This document shows positions 1-7,790 of a stretch of 56,929 nucleotides of DNA, piece after piece. The DNA lies in assembly GCA_949744505.1 (NCBI GenBank), contig CATJXY010000040.1:1-56929 (forward strand), read 5' to 3'. This DNA is from an uncultured Erysipelotrichaceae bacterium. Its GTDB lineage: Bacteria; Bacillota_I; Bacilli_A; Erysipelotrichales; Erysipelotrichaceae. The position numbers and the translations under genes are program-made. Within the stretch, counting starts at the first letter, position 1. The number at the start of each line of letters is the position of its first letter. The notes below the pieces were generated by a model. That model had not been told where the DNA came from. It did no database searches and saw nothing but the letters and a program-made list of their open reading frames with translations.

Positions 1-643
1 ATTTTATTGTCAAGCTTATGTTATAATTTCGTTTTTTTAGATTGTTAATTTACTATAGAAATTATTAACAAAATAATATCAGTCTAAATATCGATAAATT
101 ATTTCGTCATTTATAAGTAATAATATCTGCTTTTAGTTTTTTATAAAATATGACTATGAATTTAAAGAGAAGCCTATAGATTTATGATTATGAAAAAATA
201 TACACTTCTTTTAAATTATTCTCTATAGTAGTTAATGAATACATCAATCACTATAATTACAAGTGAATTAAATCGAAAACAAAATGGATGTTTCCTTCGA
301 TATACAAGGAAACATCCATTTGTTTAATTAAAATCAAATTTCGATATGTCTAGGATTTTGGATCCATATCAATAGAATAAAGTACCCTTTAAAGTTGCCA
401 CATATAAAAAATAAATGTACAATCCAAATTTATCAATATGAACACGTTGTTATCCAATCTGAAAGAGTTAAGGTTCATATTAGTAAAAAAACATTTTTCA
501 TAACATAGCAAATATGAAGCAGTGTATGTATTTCTACAAAACTGTAAACATGTACAGAATATTCTCTTTACGACGTTATAAACTCATATTCATAATTTTG
601 ATTAGACTATTTTATATGATAAATTCTGTATTGTTTTCCCCAT
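1..643. other. Intergenic region with no convincing gene
   Basis: No reading frame here has both a good ribosome binding site and recognisable protein content. The stretch is very AT-rich. The only clear structure is the long hairpin at 282-321. A TGTTATAAT extended -10-like string near 19-27 could be a promoter but has nothing convincing downstream. Confidence 0.6.
282..321. terminator. Long perfect hairpin, probable bidirectional terminator
   Basis: The 16-base arm AAATGGATGTTTCCTT (282-297) and its exact complement (306-321) enclose an 8-base loop. A single bulged base extends the stem by several A-T/C-G pairs. T-rich tracts follow on both strands (TTTGTTT on plus, TTTTGTTTT on minus). 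It lies 320 bases beyond the last gene of the minus-strand PTS operon and could end that transcript, or one arriving from the left. Confidence 0.65.
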
Positions 644-1252
644 TTATTCTCCTTCTCTTAATTTTCCTAATGAACCTCCCGGATGATATTGAATGTATTG
701 TTGTGGACTCATTTCTTTATAAGCTTGTAACATCACACTTAATTGTTGAAGAATGATCATCTCAACAAGAACAGAAGCTCTTGGTGCACGATTTAATGGA
801 CCACCCTCTTGCTCAACACCTGCAAATAAGTATACATCCGAAACTTTTGCTAGATAAGATTGATAATTACCTGTTACGCCAATAATCTTGCAACCATTTT
901 TTCTCAATGTTTTTACTGTTGCAATTAACTCCATAGTTTCTCCACTATTAGAAATACAAATAACAATATCTCCATTTTCACATTGCCCGCTCGAACCATG
1001 AACCGCTTCTGTACCATTTAAAAAATATGCAGGGGTTCCAACAGAAGACAACAAGGATGCAATATAAGTAGCAACATGACTCGGTTTTCCAATCCCCGTT
1101 ACATGTACACGCTTTTTATTTCTCTCTATATTTATAATCAAATTAACAGCCTTAATAAGTTCTTCATAGTTTATCTTATAATCCAAAAATCTTACGATTT
1201 CTCCTTTAACAATGTCAATATATTGTTCGTATGCTTGTTTACATCTTTCCAT
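644..1252 (-). CDS. SIS-domain phosphosugar isomerase (KdsD/GutQ-like, no CBS domains)
   Basis: This 202-residue protein has the sugar isomerase (SIS) fold. The phosphosugar-binding stretch VTGIGKPSH is near residues 51-59, ISNSGET near 100-106 and a GGSLG motif near the C-terminus. These resemble arabinose-5-phosphate isomerases of the KdsD/GutQ type, but the two C-terminal CBS domains are absent. An earlier in-frame start exists, but GGGAGG ends 7 bases before the ATG at 1252, so that start is chosen. It is the last gene of the PTS operon and probably isomerises a ketose/aldose phosphate derived from the imported sugar. The exact substrate cannot be read from sequence. Confidence 0.85.
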   Translation of the reverse strand: MERCKQAYEQYIDIVKGEIVRFLDYKINYEELIKAVNLIINIERNKKRVHVTGIGKPSHVATYIASLLSSVGTPAYFLNGTEAVHGSSGQCENGDIVICISNSGETMELIATVKTLRKNGCKIIGVTGNYQSYLAKVSDVYLFAGVEQEGGPLNRAPRASVLVEMIILQQLSVMLQAYKEMSPQQYIQYHPGGSLGKLREGE

Positions 1253-1333
1253 TCTTACCTCCCAAAACAAAAGTAAAACAGATTAATTACGTGTATTCAT
1301 TTTATTGTTACATTAAATTATAATCTATTTTAA

Positions 1334-1984
1334 CTAATGATCTTCATATATCCAATATTTCACTTTTGGCTCAACGAGTTTTCTCCAAAATTCTAAGCAT
1401 TTGCCAATCATAACAAAACATAATAATGTTCCTATTCCAATTTTACCATGAAGCAACATTGCAATAATTAACAACAAGCCATCAAGACTCCAGCGCACAT
1501 GTGAATACGGAATATTATATCTCTCGCTAACACCAACATTAAATGCATCAAGAGCTGTCAATCCTGTATTGGCACATATCAACAAATCACTTCCTAATGC
1601 TGTAACCCCAACAGCAAGAATAACCATGAAACATCTTATCCAAATACTCTCAAATTCCGGGAAATAATTAATAACCCAATCCACCGGCCATTTATTCAAT
1701 ATCAAAAACAAAAACGTAGATAATCCGATTTTAGTTTTATCAACATAGAAAGCCATAATCAAAAATACACAATTAGCAAAAAGAGAGATAGATCCTACAC
1801 TTAAATTAAACATCCTGCTTAGACATGTATAAACTGTTGCATTGGCTTCAGCGCCCAAATTTAGTTTCACAAGCATCCCCATTGCTACACTTAGGATAAG
1901 CACTCCAATCATACATACAATGTAGCGACGGTATAGGACTCGTTTTGTCTTCCTATACTTTTTAATTTTCAATAAATTTTTCAA
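1334..1984 (-). CDS. YczE/YyaS/YitT-type integral membrane protein
   Basis: The 216-residue protein has a basic N-terminus and about five or six hydrophobic segments (near residues 24-45, 58-78, 86-104, 112-136 and 170-195). The pattern GADLLxxANTGLTALDAFNVG-like around residues 127-150 resembles the YczE/YitT family of uncharacterised membrane proteins. The start is TTG, preceded by GGAGAAAAG; the first internal ATG would remove the basic leader. It follows the aldolase gene and precedes the sugar isomerase, so it is probably co-transcribed. A role as exporter or permease of a pathway product is inference only. Confidence 0.7.
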   Translation of the reverse strand: MKNLLKIKKYRKTKRVLYRRYIVCMIGVLILSVAMGMLVKLNLGAEANATVYTCLSRMFNLSVGSISLFANCVFLIMAFYVDKTKIGLSTFLFLILNKWPVDWVINYFPEFESIWIRCFMVILAVGVTALGSDLLICANTGLTALDAFNVGVSERYNIPYSHVRWSLDGLLLIIAMLLHGKIGIGTLLCFVMIGKCLEFWRKLVEPKVKYWIYEDH

Positions 1985-2053
1985 GGTATCTTTTCTCCAT
2001 TATCGAATAAACCCTTTTACATATATCTGTATATTCCATGTACTTGATCTAAC

Positions 2054-2959
2054 TTACTTTCGTATATTTGTGCATTTATATTGCTTCTCTATATGAAAAT
2101 ACATTAAAGCTTCTTCTATTTTCTCATCTACATTTGGTGTAATAATCGGTTTTCTTGCTTCTCCAACCGGTATTCCTGACAAAACCATAGCGCGCTTAAT
2201 AACAGAAGGCTGTGTCCCAAGTTTAATTACTTTCCGTAGTACATCAACATCCATTTGTGCTTGTATGGCTTGATCTATATTATCATCAAAATAAGATTCA
2301 TAAATGTCAACAACTGTTTTTCCGATTAAATTTGCACACCCTGCAATAGCCCCACTTACCCCCATTTTCAACGTTTCTAAAATTAAACCATCTGATCCAT
2401 CTAATACACAGAAATCTTTGTCTTTAGTCAACTCAACATATTGTCTCATATTTTCAATATTACCACTGCTATCTTTTACAGCCACAATATTTTTGATGTT
2501 TGCTAATTGAGCCACTGTTTGTGGATCAAGATTGTTTCCAGTAAACTTCGGAATATTATATAAAATCAAAGGTAAATCAACAGCAGCAGCAACTTCTTTA
2601 AAATATTCATATAATTCTTCTTGTGTAAGTATAGCATAGCTCGGAGTAATCACAGATAATGCATCAACTCCTAAGGCCTTCATTTCATTTGATAGCTTTA
2701 TTGTTTCTTGTGTGCTATTCAAACCACTTCCAGCATATACCGGAATCCGATGATTGACCCGTGTAACAACAGCATTAACCAATTCTTTTTTTTCTTCATT
2801 GGTCATCATATAAAATTCCCCATTCGTGCCTAGCAAAAATAAACCATGTACACCATCTGCAATAAGTTTTTCAGCTAAATCACACGCTACCTTACAGTCA
2901 ACATTTCCGTTTTCATCAAAAGGTGTAACCATTGGTACGATAATTCCATTTAAATTCAT
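2054..2959 (-). CDS. DapA-family (class I Schiff-base) aldolase/lyase, likely a 2-keto-3-deoxy sugar acid aldolase
   Basis: This 301-residue TIM-barrel protein has the family signature GTNGE (residues 44-48), the catalytic tyrosine in YNIP (Y134) and the Schiff-base lysine in VAVKD (K162). The arginine that dihydrodipicolinate synthases use to bind the pyruvyl carboxylate (YNxPxRTG) is Phe139 here (YNIPKFTG). This resembles N-acetylneuraminate lyase and keto-deoxygluconate aldolases rather than lysine biosynthesis. Its place in a PTS operon supports cleavage of a sugar-acid or amino-sugar-derived keto acid. The ribosome binding site GGAAGGAG lies in the end of the preceding TerD gene. Confidence 0.85.
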   Translation of the reverse strand: MNLNGIIVPMVTPFDENGNVDCKVACDLAEKLIADGVHGLFLLGTNGEFYMMTNEEKKELVNAVVTRVNHRIPVYAGSGLNSTQETIKLSNEMKALGVDALSVITPSYAILTQEELYEYFKEVAAAVDLPLILYNIPKFTGNNLDPQTVAQLANIKNIVAVKDSSGNIENMRQYVELTKDKDFCVLDGSDGLILETLKMGVSGAIAGCANLIGKTVVDIYESYFDDNIDQAIQAQMDVDVLRKVIKLGTQPSVIKRAMVLSGIPVGEARKPIITPNVDEKIEEALMYFHIEKQYKCTNIRK

Positions 2960-2963
2960 TTTA

Positions 2964-3479
2964 TTACTCCTTCCAAGTTTTCAATCCATAATAAGGCGTT
3001 AAATCCGAAATATTGGATTCAGTTCGATATAATTTTTTTGGCTCAAAAGCAACTGAATCTCTAAATGTGAGACATCCTAAGTCAATCGAATTTGCATCTT
3101 TTACAAAATTATCATAGAAATATGTGCCAATCTTATTTTCATCAACATATATATCAAGTTTTATCTCTTGAATTTCCGATAAATGAATTTCTCTTTTCTG
3201 TGCTTCATACACAGATAATAATATTTCTATTTCATTGAAACATTGCGGTAATTTATAAGGATAAATCTTAAAGTTTTCCTCATAATCCAATAATTCTTTT
3301 TCCTTATTTAAACGATGAACAGCACCACTTCGATGGTGATGTAAATTATAAAAAACAATATCATATCGTCTTGGTAAAAAATGATTTTCATCTAATATCA
3401 ATAAAAATACATCTGCATCAAAACAATCATGCTCTTCTTTTAATTTCCAACTAACTTCTATTTTTATCTCTTTATTCAT
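2964..3479 (-). CDS. TerD-domain protein (tellurium/stress family), isolated copy
   Basis: The frame can be extended upstream into ridA, but the natural start is the ATG at 3479, 17 bases after the ridA stop, giving 171 residues. FDADVFLLILDEN, DIVFYN and SGAVHRL match the core of TerD/TerE proteins, a calcium-binding beta-sandwich family. The C-terminal LGCLTFRD...KLYRTESN corresponds to the usual GELYR region. Several family acidic ligands appear altered, and no other ter gene is nearby. TerD proteins are linked to stress tolerance, but a single copy within a sugar operon is unusual. Its job here is unknown. Confidence 0.7.
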   Translation of the reverse strand: MNKEIKIEVSWKLKEEHDCFDADVFLLILDENHFLPRRYDIVFYNLHHHRSGAVHRLNKEKELLDYEENFKIYPYKLPQCFNEIEILLSVYEAQKREIHLSEIQEIKLDIYVDENKIGTYFYDNFVKDANSIDLGCLTFRDSVAFEPKKLYRTESNISDLTPYYGLKTWKE

Positions 3480-3496
3480 AATAACCACAACAATTT

Positions 3497-3874
3497 TTAC
3501 TTTCCAAATGCAATACATTCTATTTCGCAAAGAACACCACCCGGAAGTTCTTTTACCGCCACACATACCCGTGCCGGTTTTGATGTAAAGTATTTTTTGT
3601 AAACTTCATTAAATGCAGATGCGTTCGACATATCAGTTAAATAACAAGTTGTTTTTGCGACATCACTAAAATCCAATCCAATACTTTCTAGCATGGATGC
3701 AATATTTTTGCATACTTGTTCTGACTGTTCAGTTATGTTTTCACCAACATTTTGTTTTGTTTCATAATTTTTTGGTGTTTGGCCGGATATAAAATATAGA
3801 TTTCCAGCTTGCACAACTTGTGTTAATGGACTGGTTGCACTTGATGTATATTTTGTTCTTGGATATTTCAGCAT
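3497..3874 (-). CDS. RidA/YjgF/TdcF-family enamine/imine deaminase
   Basis: The 125-residue length is typical. The family motif with the active-site arginine is seen as PARVCVAVKELP (Arg near 102), followed by the ECIAFGK-type C-terminus. RidA proteins form trimers that hydrolyse reactive enamine/imine intermediates released by PLP-dependent dehydratases and some flavin oxidases. The start overlaps the end of the upstream flavoprotein gene by 7 bases, which indicates translational coupling. This suggests that an amino-group-containing substrate is deaminated in the pathway, although no PLP enzyme is encoded in the operon. Confidence 0.9.
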   Translation of the reverse strand: MLKYPRTKYTSSATSPLTQVVQAGNLYFISGQTPKNYETKQNVGENITEQSEQVCKNIASMLESIGLDFSDVAKTTCYLTDMSNASAFNEVYKKYFTSKPARVCVAVKELPGGVLCEIECIAFGK

Positions 3875-4503
3875 TCTTTCTCTCCCTTCCGTGCTTTTTC
3901 AAAAGCTTCCTCTATTTTTCTAGTAAATAAATCTGTATAATCATGCCGTTCATCATTAAATGGAAGATTGTAAACATCTGGAAAAGATACATCTTCCAAT
4001 GTTCTGACAGGATTTTCGCTTTTTCCAACCACATGGTTCCAATCACATTCAATCAAATAAAGATCCATAAACATCATATGTGGTACAGAAAAATCATTTG
4101 GTTGACGATGATTATGTTTTAAGATTAATTGAAATCCTTCACCGAATAGCTTTGGATCTTGCTTTTTATCGATCAAACGAATTTTCCCTCTTGCCATGAT
4201 ACTTCGGAAATCATGATTCGTATGCATATAATGCTTATCTGGATAGTTTGAAAATGTACTGAACGTTGCAGAAACATTTGGATTTTTATTCCATAAATCA
4301 ACTTTATGCCCTTCTTTTGCACAATGAACATAAATTTTTAGAAATTCTTTTTCTATTTTATAGCCAAAATTCATGGGTACTACATATGGATATTCATGAT
4401 CGAATACACCAACATGGACTATGGAAATCATATCGAATATAGCAGAAAGAAGCTCATGATCAAATATTGCTTTTTCATACCTTCTCATTGGAATATCAAG
4501 CAT
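3868..4503 (-). CDS. Pyridoxamine 5'-phosphate oxidase-like (NimA-type) flavin-binding protein
   Basis: The 211-residue protein has the split-barrel pattern of PNPOx-like flavoproteins. YPYVVPMNFGY comes early (about residues 39-49), followed by IYVHCAKEGHKVDLWNKNPNVSATF and a MARGKIRLI strand. The motif HCAKEGHKxD is typical of the NimA/nitroimidazole resistance-like group, which binds FMN or haem. It is not a canonical PdxH. It overlaps ridA and follows the IID gene after a strong intercistronic hairpin. A flavin-dependent oxidation feeding RidA would be consistent, but this is inference. Confidence 0.8.
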   Translation of the reverse strand: MLDIPMRRYEKAIFDHELLSAIFDMISIVHVGVFDHEYPYVVPMNFGYKIEKEFLKIYVHCAKEGHKVDLWNKNPNVSATFSTFSNYPDKHYMHTNHDFRSIMARGKIRLIDKKQDPKLFGEGFQLILKHNHRQPNDFSVPHMMFMDLYLIECDWNHVVGKSENPVRTLEDVSFPDVYNLPFNDERHDYTDLFTRKIEEAFEKARKGEKEC

Positions 4504-4519
4504 AATTTTTCCTTTCTAT

Positions 4520-4552
4520 ATATCCGGATATCTGAATTTGATATCCGGATAT
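4520..4552 (-). promoter_or_regulatory. Intercistronic 13-bp hairpin made of two palindromic arms
   Basis: ATATCCGGATATC (4520-4532) and its exact complement (4540-4552) flank a 7-base loop, between the IID and PNPOx-like genes. Each arm also contains the palindrome ATATCCGGATAT. No T-run follows on the minus strand, so it is more likely an mRNA-stabilising or processing stem, or a pair of protein-binding sites, than a terminator. Confidence 0.65.
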
Positions 4553-4562
4553 GATTTATTTT

Positions 4563-5366
4563 TTAAACAATCTTCAAAAATGATAAAGCCAAACAGATAA
4601 TGATAATTAACATAATAGCTTTACCAACATTTGTTCCACGCTTTTTCATGTAGAAAAAGACTGCCCAAATTGTCAAAAGCGGTAATAGTCCAGGGAGAAT
4701 TGAATCAAATAATGCCTGCAATGTCTGTGCATTCTCTCCTACTGTCCATGAAATAGTTGTAGATAACTTTACATTTGATGCAGCCAAAGATCCCATCATA
4801 ATTAACCCTAAAGTACTCGCAGCATTTAAAATCGTATCCATGATTCCATTGGATAATAACCGTGTAATACCATCTTTACCAACTTTGTAACTGTACTTGG
4901 TAAAAACCCAACCCATAGCCCATTCTAAAATGGCTTGAGTCCATATAAAGAAGAAGCCAATCGGAGAACCCGTTGAACTCATTGCAATAGCAATTGGATA
5001 AAAAATTTGATTCAATGTTGATGCAACACTGTCTCCAATTCCGGCTAAAGGCCCCATTAATGCTGTTTTCACACTCGTAATTGCTTCTCCGGGAACATTT
5101 TCACCATTTGATTTTTCTTCTTCCATTGCAATACTGACACCTAAACATATACCTGCAAAATCACCTTGTGTGTTAAATAAAACCAAATGTCGTTGTAATG
5201 CGTCACGATACTCATCATCATTTGGATATAATTTTCTTAGTAGTGGTTGCATTGCATAGCAATATGAGGGAGTTTGCATTCTTGAATAAGAATTACAGAG
5301 TTCAACTGTCCACCACCAACGATTATAAACTTTACATAAATCTTTTGTTGTTACTTTTGTTTCCAT
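4563..5366 (-). CDS. PTS mannose/fructose/sorbose-family IID component
   Basis: This membrane subunit of a mannose-family PTS permease has an N-terminal RMQTPSYCYAM region, a VKTALMGPLAGIGDS motif near residues 108-122 that is diagnostic of IID, and a hydrophobic C-terminal anchor. An upstream extension of ten codons is possible, but AGGAGGAG lies 5 bases before the ATG at 5366, which gives 267 residues. The start follows the IIC stop by 11 bases. With IIC it forms the sugar channel; the phosphate comes from IIB. Confidence 0.95.
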   Translation of the reverse strand: METKVTTKDLCKVYNRWWWTVELCNSYSRMQTPSYCYAMQPLLRKLYPNDDEYRDALQRHLVLFNTQGDFAGICLGVSIAMEEEKSNGENVPGEAITSVKTALMGPLAGIGDSVASTLNQIFYPIAIAMSSTGSPIGFFFIWTQAILEWAMGWVFTKYSYKVGKDGITRLLSNGIMDTILNAASTLGLIMMGSLAASNVKLSTTISWTVGENAQTLQALFDSILPGLLPLLTIWAVFFYMKKRGTNVGKAIMLIIIICLALSFLKIV

Positions 5367-5376
5367 ACTTCTCCTC

Positions 5377-6177
5377 CTATTCATCTTCAGGTTCATTTAA
5401 AGTTGTTGTCAACTTAAATTTATTTAGCAATAATTTTTCTTTTTCCATATCTTTCAAAGTTACTGCAATCACAAACGGTATCGCAAATGCAGCCACATAA
5501 ATCGTTGACAATCCCATTAATTTAGTTGCAAAGAAACCAATGAAGAAAAATGGATATAATGATTTCTTACCAATAACAATTAATGTTAATGCAAACCCAA
5601 ATGCTGGTAATACTCCTCCGGCAACTGAGAAGCCATTCGTCACCCATGCCGGAAGATTATTTAAGATAAAATCAACCGCATCTGTTCCAAAATAGACCAA
5701 AGCAAAAGCAGTTGGGAATCGAAGGACGAAGTTTGTTAAAAATGTATATAACCAAACACATCGAGCAATTCCTTTATGATCTAATTCTTCAGCATGTTTA
5801 TCACATGCTGTAACCCAAAATCCATTAATGATACGACGTAACTGGTCAATGAATACTCCAATAACACTAAACGGAGTTGCAATAACAAGCGCCATTTCCG
5901 GACTCTGACCCGTTGCTAATGCAACTGGAATGGCCACTGCACTGGCAAGTCCGACATCTGATGGTAAATTTCCACCCACCACAACAATTCCCAAAAATGC
6001 TAATGTTAAATAACACCCCATAATCATTGCGTCTTGCATATTTCCCATTAGCAATCCGCATATAAAAGCCATTGTAAGTGGTCTTCTTACAATTGGAAAC
6101 ACACCATTCCCTAATCGCCACTGTCCTATCGTATAGACTAGTCCTGCTACGATAGCAATTAATAATTTATTTTCCAT
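5377..6177 (-). CDS. PTS mannose/fructose/sorbose-family IIC component
   Basis: The 266-residue polytopic membrane protein has features of the IIC (sorbose-type) family: GQWRLGNG near the start, MGNMQDAMIMG near residues 44-54 and a VGGNLPSDVGLASAVAIPVAL segment. It carries the substrate pathway together with IID. The order IIB-IIC-IID, with 11-base gaps and good ribosome binding sites, is the standard operon arrangement. Sequence alone does not reveal sugar specificity. Confidence 0.95.
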   Translation of the reverse strand: MENKLLIAIVAGLVYTIGQWRLGNGVFPIVRRPLTMAFICGLLMGNMQDAMIMGCYLTLAFLGIVVVGGNLPSDVGLASAVAIPVALATGQSPEMALVIATPFSVIGVFIDQLRRIINGFWVTACDKHAEELDHKGIARCVWLYTFLTNFVLRFPTAFALVYFGTDAVDFILNNLPAWVTNGFSVAGGVLPAFGFALTLIVIGKKSLYPFFFIGFFATKLMGLSTIYVAAFAIPFVIAVTLKDMEKEKLLLNKFKLTTTLNEPEDE

Positions 6178-6188
6178 AACATACCCTC

Positions 6189-6683
6189 CTATTTTTTACC
6201 ATAAATTTGTATTAAGTCAGAATACTCTGTTTTCTTCAAATCCGGTGTTAACTGTGCAAATACCGAAATATTCAAATCATGAATCTTACGAATGCAAGAC
6301 ATATCCTCTTCATTCACAAAAGTTCCCGCCACCAACATCACTTTATCATTAGTTTTCGGCATAATACCTAAATTGATAAACGGCACTTTTAATCCACGCT
6401 CTAACACACGCAAACAACTCTGCGGATCTTTGAATAAAATCATAACATTTCCTTCTTTAAACTGATTCATTTCCCAAAATTTAATTGCTGTATCCTCATC
6501 ATAAATTTTTACAATAATATCAGACGGAGCCGCAGATAATAAAACTTGTGATACAAATGAATCATTCTTCAGTTCATTATTGATAACAATAATTTTGGTT
6601 ACTGAGTAGAATTTTCTCCATTGTGTTACAGTTTGACCATGAAGTAAACGATTATCAATTCTTGCCATAACAATATCAGCCAT
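6189..6683 (-). CDS. PTS mannose/fructose/sorbose-family IIB component
   Basis: The 164-residue cytoplasmic phosphocarrier has the phosphorylated histidine in IDNRLLHGQTV (His15). The family motif for phosphosugar transfer sits in the rest of the single domain. Its strong Shine-Dalgarno (GGAAAGGAG, 6713-6721) is separated from the ATG by a small hairpin at 6695-6712. A 155-base gap with another hairpin separates it from the upstream IIA gene. It is adjacent to IIC and IID and is therefore their likely direct phosphate donor. Confidence 0.95.
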   Translation of the reverse strand: MADIVMARIDNRLLHGQTVTQWRKFYSVTKIIVINNELKNDSFVSQVLLSAAPSDIIVKIYDEDTAIKFWEMNQFKEGNVMILFKDPQSCLRVLERGLKVPFINLGIMPKTNDKVMLVAGTFVNEEDMSCIRKIHDLNISVFAQLTPDLKKTEYSDLIQIYGKK

Positions 6684-6694
6684 TCTTCATTTCT

Positions 6695-6712
6695 ACATAT
6701 CAATAGATATGT
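6695..6712 (-). promoter_or_regulatory. Hairpin between Shine-Dalgarno and start codon of the IIB gene
   Basis: ACATATC (6695-6701) and GATATGT (6706-6712) form a 7-bp stem with a 4-base loop. It lies between the best ribosome binding sequence (6713-6721) and the ATG at 6683. Folding would shorten the otherwise too-long spacing. Whether it regulates translation is inference. Confidence 0.45.
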
Positions 6713-6739
6713 TCTCCTTTCCTTTGGGTAGTTCACTGT

Positions 6740-6779
6740 ATTGTCAGAATGTATATGCTGCTCTACTACTTCTGACAAT
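6740..6779 (-). promoter_or_regulatory. 10-bp intercistronic stem between IIA and IIB genes
   Basis: ATTGTCAGAA (6740-6749) and its exact complement TTCTGACAAT (6770-6779) enclose a 20-base loop in the 155-base gap of the operon. There is no following T-run on the minus strand, which argues against a simple terminator. It may set different RNA levels for the upstream IIA/IIB pair and the downstream IIB-IIC-IID genes. Confidence 0.5.
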
Positions 6780-6838
6780 TTTATAAGAAAATATAACCCA
6801 ATTAATAAATTTTCTTATTTCATACAATTTTAGTTATT

Positions 6839-7237
6839 TTATAAATGAAATTCATCTCTAACAACTATAATGCCATTTCTTGTATCTATACATAACTTTT
6901 TTTTCATATCAGCCAATGATTTTGTATCTCTCAGCTCACAAGCCTCGATCAACATCGGAAGATTAACTCCTGTTAGAACTTCGACATTTTGATTCTTCAA
7001 ATATGACGAACATACATTAAAAGGACTACCTCCAATAATATCTGTCAGAATCAAGATGCCATTTCCGTCATCCATTTCTTCAATTTTCTCATTCACATGT
7101 TCCTTAAGCAAAGTTACTTCATCTTCCGGTCTTAGTGATAACGCCTCACATTTCTTCTGTGCACCCGTTATCATTGTGAGTGAATTAATAAGCTCTTTTC
7201 CAAAATAGCCATGTGTTACTACTAATATCCCTATCAT
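6839..7237 (-). CDS. PTS mannose-family IIA component
   Basis: The 132-residue IIA(Man) domain has the phosphohistidine in ILVVTHGYFG (His9), the characteristic DDGNGILILTDIIGGSPFNV block near residues 57-75 and a GVNLPMLIEA segment near 89-98. It accepts phosphate from HPr and passes it to IIB. It is the closest IIA to the IIB-IIC-IID genes of the operon and is probably their regular partner. Spacing to the upstream IIB paralogue is about 100 bases. Confidence 0.95.
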   Translation of the reverse strand: MIGILVVTHGYFGKELINSLTMITGAQKKCEALSLRPEDEVTLLKEHVNEKIEEMDDGNGILILTDIIGGSPFNVCSSYLKNQNVEVLTGVNLPMLIEACELRDTKSLADMKKKLCIDTRNGIIVVRDEFHL

Positions 7238-7340
7238 TTGTCCTCCTTTCTTTTGACACTTTTATCTTCCATCATCATTCGTGTCATAAATCATGAATCT
7301 ACCATTCTTTTCTTCTTGCAGCATTTAAGAAAAAAGTACA

Positions 7341-7790
7341 TCAACAATCCGCATATATTTCAATCATAGTCTTTTTATTTTCCGGATATACTTGTGCACT
7401 AACAAGCACACCTCTAGTCAAAATCTCATTCACTGCTTGTTTATATTCTTTCGGAATTTTAATTTTTTTGCTCATATATCTTTTATCCGCTAAAGACACT
7501 TCATCTACAAAGATTCCACTTTTAATAAGTTGCAACGCTTCAACAGGTGTTGCACAAAGTAATAAAACATCATCCTTGTATTTTTGTAATTTTTTTTGTG
7601 CTTCATCAATCTTACAGACCTCTACATCAATCCAAAGTGGGACAAGTGATTTATACACATTTGTCATAAATACATCGTTTGCAACTCGATTATCTGCAAT
7701 CAACAATTTTGAAAAATTATAATATTTGCACCATTCGTTAATTAATTTATCATGAATAAGGCGCTCATCACTCCTCATCAACAATTTCAT
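7341..7790 (-). CDS. Second PTS mannose-family IIB component
   Basis: The 149-residue IIB paralogue has its histidine in DERLIHDKL (His13), in place of the usual RLIHGQ. The glycine-glutamine that follows the active histidine in the other two IIB proteins of the window is replaced by Asp-Lys. The start overlaps the end of the upstream IIA gene by 23 bases. It is clearly diverged from the IIB at 6189-6683. It may serve another permease or a regulatory phosphorelay rather than the adjacent IIC/IID. Confidence 0.85.
   Translation of the reverse strand: MKLLMRSDERLIHDKLINEWCKYYNFSKLLIADNRVANDVFMTNVYKSLVPLWIDVEVCKIDEAQKKLQKYKDDVLLLCATPVEALQLIKSGIFVDEVSLADKRYMSKKIKIPKEYKQAVNEILTRGVLVSAQVYPENKKTMIEIYADC

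Noticed and set aside
514-756. Hydrophobic 80-codon plus-strand reading frame at the left end
   Set aside because: It overlaps the 3' end of the well-supported SIS gene on the other strand, has no good ribosome binding site and is the kind of frame AT-rich DNA produces.
2054-2959. Dihydrodipicolinate synthase (dapA) of lysine biosynthesis
   Set aside because: The key Arg of YNxPxRTG is Phe here and the gene lies in a sugar operon, so only the family, not the DapA function, is claimed.
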